Positions 21,520 through 33,296 of a DNA stretch of 64,000 nucleotides are shown here, in pieces. Under the pieces are notes generated by a model. The model did not search any database and was not told the origin of the DNA. It saw only the letters and a program-made list of their open reading frames with translations. Origin of the DNA: Neoarius graeffei. Lineage: Eukaryota; Chordata; Actinopteri; Siluriformes; Ariidae. Every line of letters starts with the position of its first letter. The first letter of the stretch is position 1. The position numbers were made by a program, and so were the translations under genes. The stretch lies in NCBI RefSeq assembly GCF_027579695.1, contig NC_083582.1:5338378-5402377 (forward strand), given 5' to 3'.

Positions 21520-22365
21520 CTGGGTAATGAGTAACTTTCTTACCAAAGTGTGCTTCATGGCTTTCTCGGTGATTGGAAAGGTTGTGAGGTCAAATCATGA
21601 TTTCCAATGTCGCTTGGATCCTTGGGAGGCAGTGAATATCCCTGAGTCAGTTAAAACGAGGTGCAGTTTCAGAAATCAATCAATCAGTCACTCACTTGTG
21701 CACTTCTTACTCTCCACAATCAACATCAGAGTTATTATAGTTAGGGGTCCAAGCAAGAACTTGGACTTCAAGGTACTTCAGACTTCACTGCGTGTTTGAA
21801 TTGTGAACTGTATGACTGTATTGTGATGAAACACATCATTGCTGACGCTAATATTGACAAGATCACCTTCTTAACTAAAAATTGGTATCTTATGGTTTAA
21901 AAATGGCTCAAAACGCCACCTGCTGGTTATAACCCTGAACTGAACTTACAAGGCCGATGCTGATGTCAATCTTTTGGGATTATTTATTTTTTTATTTTAA
22001 ATAAAAGTTAACACCCTCTAACCAGAGGGTGCTGGCCCACCCGCTCCCCCCAGCCCTTGAGTGGGAGTCTGTAAACCTGCACTCTTTTTAAATATATGCT
22101 GATCGAGGACCAGGGATATTACTGATTAACTCCTGCCTCATACACCCATGCCCTTCCCTGCCCACTTTTTAGCATCTTTCAGAATGATGCAGTGGGTGGA
22201 GTTACACTTTAATGTGTTCCATCAATGGAACTGATGCTGCGTTCAAGATGCAGTTGTAACTGGCGCAACATTAACTGTAAATGAGTTTAGAGCAGAATTA
22301 CTTTAGATCAGTGCATGTGCAGACACCAGTACTTGGTTAAATCTAGAATACTGATTGTTTTAGAA
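21520..22365. other. Intergenic, nothing recognised
   Basis: Downstream of zcchc4. A GGCTCAAAACGCCACCTGC stretch near 21905 looks repeat-derived, but I cannot assign it. Confidence 0.4.
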
Positions 22366-22369
22366 AAGG

Positions 22370-22480
22370 TTAGAGAAGCAGCCTTGGACCCAAAGGGTTG
22401 CTGGTTCAATTGGGTTCCTTGAGCAAGGCACCTAACCCCAAACTGCTCTGTGTGCACGCACGCTTGTGTCATGTTTTGTG
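22370..22480 (+). repeat. Degenerate SINE fragment
   Basis: GGTTGCTGGTTCAATTGGG and CCTTGAGCAAGGCACCTAA match the tRNA-like head and body of the better-preserved SINE 300 bp downstream. The tail is missing. Confidence 0.5.
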
Positions 22481-22675
22481 AAGATGATCACCATTAGAGT
22501 TATCACTAACATTAGCCAGCTAGCATGTTGCTAATATTAAGTCCATGAATGCTTGCCGTTTACAACAGTAGAACAGAACCAATAACCAGTCGAATTTCTC
22601 ACCCTGTAACTGTAGATTTATGATAGCTCTGTCAGAGCATGTAAAGCTTATAAAAAGCTATGCAACAGCACACAC

Positions 22676-22852
22676 CATGGCCTTGTGATCAGAGAAGCAG
22701 CTTTGGGACCAAAAGGTCACTGGTTCAAGTCCCTGGACCAGCAGGAATGGCTGAAGTGCCCTTGAGCAAGGCACCCAGCTGCTCCCCAGGCTGCTCTGGG
22801 TCTGTCTACATCACTCTGGATGACAGCATCTGCTAAATGCCTGTAATGTCAT
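22676..22852 (+). mobile_element. tRNA-derived SINE of a second family
   Basis: A box-B-like GTCACTGGTTCAAGTCCC, CCCTTGAGCAAGGCACCC and a 3' end reading GCATCTGCTAAATGCCTGTA are the standard parts of a widespread teleost SINE whose tail comes from a LINE. Confidence 0.7.
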
Positions 22853-23011
22853 GGTTTTTTTTTTCTTTTTATACTTTGCATGTCAAACTTTGAGGTTGAA
22901 AGTGACATTATTCCAACTCGCAGATTGAATTAACACTTACAAGGAGCCATGAGGGCAGCTTTATTCTCCAGTTAAAAGGGGTCCTGGCTATAAAAAGTTT
23001 AAGAACCACCG

Positions 23012-23315
23012 TGTAGCAGTTCGTGTAGGTGGGTGGAGCACAGAAGGATGGCAGAACAGAACTGATTTCACAAAACTCTTTTCTTTATTCAGCTTTTCAG
23101 CTTTTATACACACTCAGACACACGTACACACATCAGCCGTCTGGTTGTGGAGAGAGCTCCCTCTGCTCTCGCTCTCTCCCCTTAAATAGGGCGCAGTCAC
23201 TGGGAAGACACACAAACACATTAATTAACAACAGGTGTAGTGATTCTGCCACTTACCTTCCCTGACTCCGCCCTCCTGTCACAGACCGATGCTAGACCAT
23301 GCCCCCGCTGCCACA
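23012..23315 (-). repeat. 3' LTR of the Gmr1-type element
   Basis: 304 bp, TG...CA, left-hand LTR of the minus-strand element; about 98% identical to the other LTR. Confidence 0.9.
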
Positions 23316-23319
23316 TACC

Positions 23320-25118
23320 CCCACCGCCCGACTCAGGCCGGGCAGCCGTCCGGCCCGCAGCCGACTCCCCCCCCCTTGACGGGAGAGGAAGTCCGCCACG
23401 ACCATCTGCGCCCCCGGCCTGTGGATCACCTTGAAATTAAAGGGTTGGAGTGCCAGATACCAACGGGTGATCCGCGCGTTGGCATCCTTCATGCGGTGGA
23501 GCCACTGGAGGGGCGCGTGGTCCGAACAGAGGGTGAAAGGGCGTCCCAGCAGATAGTACCGGAGGGCGAGGACCGCCCACTTGATCGCCAGGCACTCCTT
23601 CTCGATGGTACTGTAGCGCCCCTCACGCACCGACAGCTTCCGACTAATGTATAAGACTGGGCGATCCTCCCCCTCCACCTGCTGGGACAAAATGGCCCCC
23701 AGCCCTCTGTCCGACACATCCGTCTGCAACATAAAGGGATGAGAAAAGTCAGGGGAGTGTAAAAGTGGCCCCCCACACAGTGCAGCCTTTACCTTAGAAA
23801 AAGCCCATTGGCATTGCTCCGTCCACTGGACCGGATCTGGTGCCCCCTTTTTAGTCAGATCAGTCAGCGGGCTGGTGACGTCCAAATAATTAGGTATAAA
23901 CCTACGATAATAGCCAGCCAGCCCCAGGAACTGTCTCACCCCCTTTTTGGTCTTGGGCCTCAGGCAGGCCGCAATCGCTGCTGTCTTGTTAATTTGGGGA
24001 CGCACCTGCCCATTGCCCAAGTGGAAGCCCAGATACCGTACTTCCACCCGCCCAATCGCACACTTCTTTGGGTTGGCTGTGAGACCCGCCCACCTCAGCA
24101 ACCTAAGGACGGCCCTCAGGTGTTGTAGGTGCCGCGGCCAGTCATTACTATAAATAATGATATCGTCTAGGTATGCGGCCACATAGGTGGCGTGGGGGCG
24201 GAGGACCCTGTCCATCAGCCGCTGAAACGTAGCGGGCGCCCCAAACAGCCCAAAAGGAAGTGTGACGAATTGGTGTAAGCCGAACGGTGTGGAAAAGGCC
24301 GTTTTTTCCTGGGATAATGGAGTCAAGGGGATCTGCCAATAACCCTTTGTTAAATCCAGTGTCGAGTAAAAACGAGCCGTGCCTAGCCGATCGAGCAACT
24401 CATCAATACGAGGCATTGGGTAGGCATCGAATTTAGACACCGCGTTGACTTTTCTATAGTCTACACATAACCGGACCGACCCGTCGGCCTTGGGTACCAA
24501 GACCACCAGGCTGCTCCAGTCACTGTGGGACTCCTCGACGATGCCCATTTCGAGCATGGCCTCAAGTTCTTCCCGAACCACCTTTTTCTTGTGTTCGGGT
24601 AACCTGTAAGGGCGGCTACGCACTACCACCCCCGGGGGCGTCTCAGTGTGGTGCTCTATAAGGTTAGTGCGGCCGGGCAGGGGTGAGAACACATCCGAAA
24701 ACTCGGTCTGCAACTGGGCAACCTCCGCGAGTTGGGTCGGGGAGAGGTGGTCTCCACAGGGGACCGGAGAGGGACGTGATGCTAATGTTCCTTTTTGAAC
24801 CTCCGGCCCCAGCTCCGCCTTCTCTGGAACCACCGGCACCAACGCCACGGGGACCTCCTCATTCCAGAGTTTGAGTAGGTTGAGGTGGTAAATCTGTAGC
24901 GCCCCACCCCTGTCCGTTCGCTTCACCTCATAGTCGACGTCCCCGACTCGCCGTGTGACCTCAAAGGGTCCTTGCCACTTGGCGACTAATTTAGAGCTCG
25001 ATGTGGGCAACAGTATGAGTACTTTCTCTCCCGGTGCGAACTCTCTAAGGCGCGTACCCTTGTCGTACAGGCGGGTTTGTTGTTCTTGGGCCTGCCGCAA
25101 ATTCTCCTGGGTTAGGTG
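23320..25118 (-). mobile_element. Gmr1-type pol: integrase C-terminus, reverse transcriptase, RNase H (fossil part)
   Basis: A long open stretch reads, in order, the integrase C-terminal domain (VAKWQGPFEV), RT with CVDYRKVNAVSKFDAYPMPR, LPFGLFGAPATFQRLMD and YLDDIIIYS, then RNase H (LQTDVSDRGLGAILSQ, CSDHAPLQWLH) ending in a short tail. All are ordinary Ty3/gypsy domains; only their position after the integrase is unusual. Confidence 0.85.
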
Positions 25119-25597
25119 CAGGGCTTTGAACCGGTTCAAGGAACGAAAACGAAAACCGGGAACTTTTTCTATTTCACATGGAACAGAAACGAAACCAGAA
25201 ACTTTATTATTTTTTATGTTCCGGAACAGAAACGCTTATTAAAAATAATGGTAACCGGTTAATACCGGTTTTTATTTCGCTCCTCAAAGTTTCCGTAGCC
25301 TACAAATAAAAAAGTCATTCTTCTCCTGCGCAAGTTTCTATGACCTGCTGGGGTTCACTTCCTGTGTGACGTTTGCTGACTGAATGGAGAGAGCGGGAAG
25401 GTGGACTCCTCTCACGTCTCCACGTGATAATAAGTGAATAAGTGCATTACTGAGTGTCTGAGCAAAGAAGAGCCTGAACGTTGCAACCTCCCTATTTGCT
25501 GTTTGTAAAAATGTATCAATTGTTGCCCTTCCCACGGGAATCATCGCGGGCTCAAGAGACGAGACCTGACGAGTTAGTTCGTTGGTAGCAGAACAAA

Positions 25598-25695
25598 ATG
25601 TCTGGACACAAATCGGGTTTTCAGAAAAGGAAAGAAAATAAACGGAGGGTCGAAAATACAAAAAAGGAGGCAGAAAATGCAAAACGAGTTTTAAG
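25598..25695 (+). CDS. First coding exon of a hAT transposase, relic
   Basis: ATG at 25598 opens MSGHKSGFQKRKENKRRVEN, then KKEAENAKRVL, and ends at donor TTTTAAG|GTAGGA. The short basic SGxQKRK leader precedes the TTF-type/BED zinc finger in ZMYM-like hAT transposases (from memory). No later exon remains. Confidence 0.5.
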
Positions 25696-25833
25696 GTAGG
25701 ACAAATGGTTACTTTTCTGAGGCAGCCCGCCGTGGCTGCCTGCAGGCTTATTTATTATAGCCCATTTAGTTAAAATAGTTGATATAAAATGTTTATAGTT
25801 ATAGTTATATGATGGTTGTCCTGATTTAGACTG

Positions 25834-25839
25834 TTTTTT

Positions 25840-25870
<31 letters not shown>
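25834..25870 (+). repeat. T16-G21 homopolymer block
   Basis: Sixteen Ts run straight into twenty-one Gs inside the hAT element. Such a tract could form a G-quadruplex, and its length is unreliable in most sequencing data. Confidence 0.8.
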
Positions 25871-26431
25871 TTGCGCGATGTTGCACCCGGGTCCAGATTA
25901 GGGCAGAACCGGCCCTGGCTACATTTCAGGTGTAGTTTGTTTTATGTATGTATGTACTTGCATAGATGTGTACTTGGTCTTCCAATATGGCGCCTAACAA
26001 AATCTCGCGGCGCGGTGACGTCATGCGGTAGCCCTCTATAGGGCCTGACTAGCCTTTGGTAACACACTAAACGAATTATCTTTCATTTTTGGCACTTTTT
26101 CTGTTTGTGTAGATGGGAAGACATACTGAGAATCCAAATCGCCAACATTTGAAATAATAATTGTTTTGAATTATTTCTTGTCTTATTTAATGAAGGTTGT
26201 AATAGAATTAGCCTACATTTGGCTTAAGCTGGATGAGACAGAGACATAATTTTATAGCCATTTGTTAAACAGCTGACAGGGAACGTAATTAACCGTTCCG
26301 GGAACAAAATTTTTTTGTTCTAACTGGTTCGGGAACGTCTATTTAATGGTGGAACCCAAAACCGGAAACGTTAAAATTCCGTTTCTGTTCGGAACGAACC
26401 AATAGGAAAAAAATTCTGGTTCAAAGCCCTG

Positions 26432-28047
26432 GTTAGGTGTGTGAGTGTGTGGAGTTTTGCGCGCAGGTCAATAACGTATTGAATTTCATTTTTGCTTGGT
26501 GAAGGTCCCTCCTCCCAATTTTCTCGCAGCACATCTAAAATGCCACGCGGCTTACGCCCATATAATAATTCAAACGGGGAGAACCCCGTGGAGGCTTGGG
26601 GGACCTCTCGCACTGCAAAGAGCAAGGGTTCGAGCCATTTATCCCAGTTCCGCGCATCCTCACTTACAAATTTTTTAATTATGTTTTTAAGGGTGCGATT
26701 AAACCGTTCCACTAAACCGTCCGTTTGTGGGTGATACACGCTTGTGCGGATCGGCTTAATACCTAATAACCCATACAGTTCATTCAGTGTTCGTGACATA
26801 AACGAGGTGCCTTGATTAGTCAGAATCTCTTTCGGGATTCCAACTCGGGAGATGACGCGGAAGAGTGCCTCCGCAATACTGTGTGCTGAGATATTGCGAA
26901 GAGGCACTGCTTCCGGGTATCGCGTTGCATAGTCCACTAGAACTAATATAAAGCGGTACCCTCGTGTTGACCGATCTAATGGCCGGACGAGATCCATCCC
27001 AATTCTTTCAAACAGGGTCTCGATTAACGGTAGAGGGCACAAAGGCACTTTTGGAATGGCCGCTGGATTTACTAACTGGCATTCGCGGCATGCCGTACAC
27101 CACCTATGGACATCGCCGCGAATCCCCGGCCAATAGAATCGGGCCATTATTCGGGCTAGTGTTTTATCCTGCCCTAAGTGTCCAGCCATGGGATTAAAGT
27201 GAGCCGCCTGGAATACCAATTCCCGGTGGCTCTTCGGAATTAAAAGCTGCGTGACTCGCTCTTTAGTTTGAGTGTCCTGTGTCACTCGGTATAATCTGTC
27301 CTTCATAATCGCGAAGTAGGGGAAGGACGGGGTGGCGTTTGGCTGGAGCGTTTGACCATCGATTACTCTCACTTGGTCAAACGCATGCCGCAGAGTCTTG
27401 TCTCGTGACTGCTCTAATGGGAAATCCGCGAGGGATTCCCCAAGAGAGAGAGGAGGAGCCGGCGGCTCCTCACCCTGATGCGGAGATGACGTAGACGGCT
27501 CTGTGACAGCTGCTCCTGCCAAAGCGACACCGGGACCTCCCCCTGTTAAATGGCAGGACCCACTCTTTACTAAGTGTGTCATTAAATCCCGAAATCCCGG
27601 CCAATCAGTCCCCAAAATTAAAGAGTGGGTAAGGCGAGGATTAACCGCCGCCTTCACTATAAATTTTTCCCCTCTGAAAAAAATGTGGACTGACACTAAA
27701 GGGTAGTTGTGAACATCCCCGTGCACACACAACACCTTCACCAATTGTGCTCCCCCCAATGCTTCATCTTGCACTAGGCTTTGGTGGATTGAGGTCTGAT
27801 TACAGCCAGAATCCACCAACGCCTGATATGTATCCCCTTGGATACTCACCGGTATGCGATACGCTCCGGCCTGATCGAGGGTGGCTCCTGGCGCATTGGG
27901 GATCCGAACCACCGCGCCCACCTCCATTACCGAGCACTGCTGTTGGAGGTGGCCCGGTTCCCCGCAGCGCCAGCAAACCGGCCCGGGCTTCCTCTCTGCA
28001 CTAGTGCTCTGGGGCTCACTCACCTGAGGGAGGGGAGAGACAGACAC
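26432..28047 (-). mobile_element. Gmr1-type pol: zinc knuckle, protease, integrase core (fossil part)
   Basis: The minus strand reads CWRCGEPGHLQQQC (zinc knuckle), ALVDSGCNQTSI (aspartic protease), then HFNPMAGHLGQDKTLAR and CTACREC (HHCC finger), and the integrase core with MDLVRPL, VLVDYATRYPEAVPL and SVYHPQTDGLVERFNRTL. The order places integrase ahead of RT. Confidence 0.85.
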
Positions 28048-28132
28048 AGAAGGGAGTCACACACGGGCCGGCTAAGGTGGCGCCGGCCCCCGCCTCTGCG
28101 GTGGGGGAATGGGGCGAGGAGAAGACACAGGA

Positions 28133-28180
<48 letters not shown>

Positions 28181-28922
28181 GAGAAGGGGTCGTCTGCTGT
28201 CCTGCCATTGGGACAGCCGCCAGATGATCCTCCGCCAGCTCGATTGCCTGATCCAGCGACGCCGGGTGGTGGCACTGGACCCACTCTGTGGTTCCTGCTG
28301 GTAAACGCACGACGAACTGTTCCAGTACCACCTGGTCGATGAGTCCCTCGGCGTCGCAGCTGTCAGCCCTCAACCACCACCAGCAGGCGTCCCGGAGTTG
28401 CTGGCCAAACGCGAACGGCCGGCCGACTTCCTCCAAGTGCAGAGCGCGGAAACGTTGATGTTGTTGCTCCGGGTTGCGTCCCACCCGCTGGAGGACGGCC
28501 CAGCGAAGGTCTGCGTAGGCCAGCCGGCGGTCGGCGGGGAGCTGTAGCGTGGCCAGCTGTGCCTCTCCTGTCAGCAGGGGGAGGAGGCGCGCCGCGCGCT
28601 GTTCCACCGGCCACCCTGAGGTCTCTGCTACCTGCTCAAAGAGCGTGAAGAATGCCTCGGGGTCGTCCTGCGGGCCCATCTTCGTGAGGGTGAGGGGGGA
28701 AGGGCCCGCGGCGGTGGAGATGGTGGACCCCGCCGACGCGAGGAGGTGCCGGAACGCCCGACGATCTTCCTGTTGCGCCAGCACCAGGGCCTCGAACCGT
28801 TGTTCTTGCTCCTTTCGGAGGGTGAGCAGCGCCTGGTGCTGGCTCTGTTGGGCCGTGGCGAGGGCGTGGATCAGGTCGGGGAAGGTGGAGGACTCCATGG
28901 GGCTGTTGTCTTCTGTGCTCAT
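28020..28922 (-). mobile_element. Gmr1-type gag (fossil part)
   Basis: The 300-codon stretch starts MSTEDNSPMESSTFPDLIHA and contains KMGPQDDPEAFFTLFEQVAE and WPVEQRAARLLPLLTGEAQL, the capsid-like region of SCAN-related Ty3/gypsy gag. A (GA)n run at about 28138-28172 encodes a Ser-Leu repeat. Confidence 0.75.
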
Positions 28923-28941
28923 TCCCGGGTTTCGGCACCAC

Positions 28942-29245
28942 TGTAGCAGTTCGTGTAGGTGGGTGGAGCACAGAAGGACGGCAGGACAAAACTGATTTCA
29001 CAAAACTCTTTTCTTTATTCAGCTTTTCAGCTTTTATACACACTCAGACACACGTACACACATCAGCCGTCTGGTTGTGGAGAGAGCTCCCTCTGCTCTC
29101 GCTCTCTCCCCTTAAATAGGGCGCGGTCACTGGGAAGACACACAAACACATTAATTAACAACAGGTGTAGTGATTCTGCCACTTACCTTCCCTGACTCCG
29201 CCCTCCTGTCACAGGCCGATGCTAGACCACGCCCCCGCTGCCACA
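28942..29245 (-). repeat. 5' LTR of the Gmr1-type element
   Basis: 304 bp, TG...CA, right-hand LTR next to gag on the minus strand; ends in the target duplication CACCG. Confidence 0.9.
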
Positions 29246-29250
29246 CACCG

Positions 29251-30479
29251 ATAAAGCATTACACAGGAAACAGTAGTAGTGAGGACTGAATTCAGACAAC
29301 ACTGTGATTAGAAAGTGCTCCAGAAACATCGTTAGATTTAAATTTTACAAATTGCGACACAAATACAAAAAAGTGTTGGTTTTTTTTCTCTATTAGGACA
29401 CACCAAAACAACTATTTTGAAGTCGGTTTCTCCAGTCAAATGCCAAGCTTTCGAATAAACTACTTTAGAAATCTCTGGATTTACAGTGCATTATGGGTAA
29501 AAACTCGACAGTGACCTATCTGTGGAACATCATTTGTTTTGACAACACAATACAAAATGAACAGTATTAGGATAATTTTTACTTTTTAGAGATGGATTCC
29601 AGTGATTTTTGGACAATAAAAAAAGTTTATGCATTAGTTGATTTTGTCTAAATTCACAATCGATGGTCGTTCAGTGGCTCAATTATTTAATGTTTAATAA
29701 ATACATTTTCACAATTAGACTCAAACCCACTTGGTCTTTTACAGAATGATTCCCCCAGAATAATCCATTTGTCCTGGACAAATATCCACAAAGAATACTT
29801 ACCAACCTGTTTTAGTTCGTTTTTAGTGACCGTGCACTCAGTGTCTGAACTGTATTACATTAAAATACTGTATTAATTTAAATAAGCAGTAAAACTCAAC
29901 CCAACCTGAGCATCCAGTTTTTCACTTAACAGCATCCATAAAATATTTTTTAAAAACATTCATTTAGCTTTCCTATGGAAATATATAAGCTCTATAATAA
30001 ACAGCTTTGTTCCCAGATATGACGAGGATCTGTGATTTAAAAAAAAATCCATGTATATATATTAAACACTTCAAAATAGCATCGCTATTAATACATTCTA
30101 TTCTGAAGGCTTTTTTTTTGTCAGTATAAATTGTTCATAAATGTCTCAGTGAAGAGAACACCGTCCTTCATGAAATACCTGCACGGTGAGAGACAATGCT
30201 TTGGGAAAATTTAGACCATTATCACATTAAGCACATGCCCTTTGTGTTATTACATTATAAAATATAAAAGCCAATCATGTATGCAAATTAAGACATGTAA
30301 ATTAGTAGAGAAATGTACAGCTGGAGGTGTGTGTGTGTGTGTACACACTCTAATCTGTAAAACGCATTGTTCCGTGACCTGTGAAATCACATCAAGATTT
30401 GGGAAACTTCTGTCCATCTCCCACCATCCAGAGCCTTTAGTTCACAAAGGTAAAATACTCCAGTCTGGGCCCTCGGACC
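29251..30479 (-). other. Downstream of mfsd8, probable 3' untranslated and intergenic sequence
   Basis: AT-rich with no coding motif. A short TG run lies near 30328-30342. No clear polyadenylation signal was fixed. Confidence 0.4.
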
Positions 30480-30689
30480 TCATCCCTCCTGTATCCTTCC
30501 GTAGCGCATAGAGAAGGCTATGAGTCGTCTGTACATCGCTGTGAGGAGAACGATGGCTGCCAGGACAAGCCCACAGATCAGACTGAAGGCCCAGCGAGGA
30601 CCCAGGATGGTATAGACCTGAGAGACAAATACAGGACCCAGGGTCCGAGCGCCGCTGCCTGAGGCCGTCAGCCAGCCCATGTACACACC
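30480..30689 (-). CDS. mfsd8: mfsd8 last coding exon
   Basis: After acceptor CGCATGCAG the minus strand reads [20 protein letters not shown], then [33 protein letters not shown] and a stop at 30480-30482. This is the C-terminal end of MFSD8/CLN7, with the last two membrane helices and the conserved RYGRIQE tail. MFSD8 is a major-facilitator-superfamily protein of lysosomal membranes, mutated in late-infantile neuronal ceroid lipofuscinosis. The frame is intact. Confidence 0.93.
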   Translation of the reverse strand, partial: GVYMGWLTASGSGARTLGPVFVSQVYTILGPRWAFSLICGLVLAAIVLLTAMYRRLIAFSMRYGRIQEG

Positions 30690-30837
30690 CTGCATGCGCG
30701 CGCGCACACACACGTTTATGGAAAGAGAGAAATGACTCCTTTGCTGTAAAGCACTATTCGAAAACTTCAACACTGTTTCGTGCACTGAGCAATAAAGCAA
30801 CAATACTAAATTCACTGAATCTGCATCATCACCACAC

Positions 30838-31058
30838 CTGTGGTTTGGGTCTCAGGATCTTCGAGTACAGCGTGTAGGACATGACGTTGCAGGCGGGGTA
30901 ACCGACTCCTACGAGGATACAAGATGTTAGGTATTGTGCCAGGTGGATGGCGAGGGTGAACTGGCACCAAATCTGATCTGAAGGGCATCCGGTCGGTTCC
31001 ACACTACTGTTCGAGACCGGAGCACGACCCAAAACTGGCATGGAGCGGTTCTGAAGAT
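30838..31058 (-). CDS. mfsd8: mfsd8 penultimate coding exon
   Basis: A 221-bp exon bounded by acceptor GGGCTCCACAG and donor CCACAG|GTGTGG. It reads [16 protein letters not shown], then [40 protein letters not shown] and RPKPQ, which joins GVYMGW of the last exon in phase 0. The segment covers the luminal loop with glycosylation-type Asn sites and a transmembrane helix with the conserved [17 protein letters not shown] block of MFSD8. The next upstream exon, expected to end near the sequence LLPWG...WEDL, was not found in the window. Confidence 0.93.
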
Positions 31059-31958
31059 CTGTGGAGCCCAGAAAGCAACACCGTGATGTTACGACATGAA
31101 AAATATGTGCAATAACTTTAGAAATGTTATGAATGTTTCAAATATTATACATTTCGTTGTTTTATTAAATCTAGGAGGTATGTAAATTAGGGCTGATTGA
31201 AGAATGGATAGATGGATGGATGGATGTTACTGATCCCCAAGTGAAAATTCAGGGAAATATTCAGATCAGATATCACAGTCACGGCCAGTTAATTTCTGAA
31301 ATTCTAAAAATCAAACTTGTTTTTGATGTATTTTTTAATTGCATCCTTTTATGTCAATGAGGCTCAAATTAAATATGCCTCAATTTGAATAATAATAAAT
31401 ATGTCAAAGCATTTCAGTCTCAATGCTCTAACAAAAAAAAATGAACAAATTATAAAAATAAAAGCATATTTCTTTACATATATTACAACTATGAAAAATT
31501 AAAATGAAGATTAGTATTCAAATTGTAAGGAAGTTATAATAATGGTGTAATGTAATATAATAAAAAGCGATAAATGTTCAAAATTAATAATATTGCTCAA
31601 AAAGTAGTAATGTCTTTAGACCAGTCTTGAATATGTAATTAAAATGTTTATTTCACTCTAAAGACACCTTACAAAGAAAGAGCATTGCAAAATGTTATTA
31701 TTCCATCAGAACATTATATTTTAAATATTTAACAATTGTTTCTCTCTGACTGTGTTGTATAAAATCGAACACGACTCCAGCACTGATCAACAGTTGGAGA
31801 AATCCCTCGGGAATATCTTTCAAATTAGGAACAGGAATGAACATGTAAAAATCCATGAACAATAGAAATCTATAAACAGAAGAAAATGTTTGCGGAGTCT
31901 AACGAGCTTTTACAGATACACAGGGTTCCACAGGAGAGAAGCTTTTCAGGGATATAGT
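31059..31958 (-). other. mfsd8 intron sequence
   Basis: AT-rich; a small (GGAT)n run at about 31204-31228. No exon recognised. Confidence 0.5.
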
Positions 31959-32370
31959 TGCAGTTGGTGTTAAGTGATCAACCTAATTAAATCAGTCTCA
32001 TTGATAATCTCATTAATTAATACCATTAATTTTGGTGCTTAATAATAAATTACCAAACAGCTAAATTATGGTATATTCCAAATTATTATGATCACTTACC
32101 GTTACATAACTCATATGCACCTTGGAATTCTTTTGAGATTGGGCGACTTCCAAAAATATTGGTACAACAAATAAACACACAGTTTCAGTAATAATTTAAT
32201 TTATTATAACAAAGAAAAAAATGAATAATAGCAGTTGAAATATATATAAATATGATATATACTTGATGAGCGTGTGTGTGTGTGTGCGTGTGTGAGAGTG
32301 TAGGGGGAGGTGACCACATGTTTCTAAGTAGAACAAAAGAGTTAGCTTTGGTTGCTAGCTAAGATGTGTT

Positions 32371-32407
<37 letters not shown>

Positions 32408-33296
32408 CCTTATCTGAGATGTGGGGGTCACCACGTGGGATTTGAGGAGAAAGGATTAGCTCAGATTTGCTAATTCACTAGCTTATAACATTCCTAAATC
32501 CACTGAAACCTTGATGAGGTCAAAATATGTGTAATAATGAAATTAAAGTGTTAGAAAGGAATAGAGGAAAGCATGCAACCTATCTATTAACAACTGAGAT
32601 CAAAACAATATAGAACAATCAATTCAACACCGAGTGTCTACAATGTACACAATTAAACAATTCCTGAGTTTAATTCACACTGCTTAATAAAGCTAATTCC
32701 TAAGACTAATTTTTATGCCCAAAATGCCAGTCTCTTACTTCAGTATCTTGCTCCCAGTGCAAGATTATAGAGACATTCCGAAACTTTTGGAGTCCACAGG
32801 AGCACGTGAGTCGCTTCTGTAGAAAGCAGAGAATTCTTGGTCCGACACTTCGTAGTTCGTGGGAAGAAAGTCTCTGATCAAACAATGTGCACAGCGCTTT
32901 AATTAGAAGGAATCCGGTCGCTTCTAACTATAAATGAACTGTTTTGGGTAGCAGTTTGTAACATTACTATAATAGACAAACAAAACTGGTTGTAACTCGA
33001 CTGAGTTAAAATTTGCGCGATTCTGGGGTCTACTGTGGCCAATGGTGAACCAAAAGAAAAGTGCTAAATTCTGTTCTTGATAGAAAGACGTCTTTTCTTG
33101 GGTTTTCTGGTGCAGGGTATCTCTTTGTGTCTGGATGGCTTGAGATCCATGATGAGAGAGAGCGAGCTGAGCATTTCCGGGTCACTTATAGAGTTGGGGT
33201 GGAAGTGACGTCATGGAGGACGTGACGTAGGTCAACGCGGAAGTGGGTTGATGGGATTTGTAGTTTCCAGACGGGACAGTGGCTTTTGTACTTACA
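31959..33296 (-). repeat. 3' LTR of the large LTR element
   Basis: Starts TGTAAGTAC on the minus strand and ends CAACTGCA. Contains two (TG)n stretches (near 32276 and 32376-32403). It matches the LTR at 41.0 kb almost throughout. Confidence 0.85.

Larger units (their letters stand above)
25119..26431 (+). mobile_element. Non-autonomous hAT DNA transposon
   Basis: Perfect 14-bp inverted ends CAGGGCTTTGAACC (25119-25132) and its complement (26418-26431), with the 8-bp direct repeat GTTAGGTG on both sides (25111-25118, 26432-26439), are diagnostic of hAT. The ends carry GAACGAAAACGAAAACCGG-type subterminal repeats. The interior keeps one coding exon but no transposase, so it was moved in trans. 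It sits in the pol of the Gmr1-type element and so is younger than that insertion. Confidence 0.9.
23012..29245 (-). mobile_element. Gmr1-type Ty3/gypsy LTR element carrying a hAT insertion (fossil)
   Basis: A minus-strand element with two 304-bp LTRs, gag and pol, flanked by the direct repeat CACCG (23007-23011 and 29246-29250). Pol runs zinc knuckle, protease, integrase, then reverse transcriptase and RNase H. That order is copia-like although the RT is Ty3/gypsy; it is the hallmark of the Gmr1 group of deuterostome gypsy elements. The LTRs differ at 6 of 304 positions by my count, so it is young. Apart from the hAT insertion it looks nearly whole, with few breaks. Confidence 0.85.

Noticed and set aside
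24683-24874. Plus-strand frames across the Gmr1-type element (also 23289-23654 and 28549-28995)
   Set aside because: Antisense shadows of GC-rich pol and gag.
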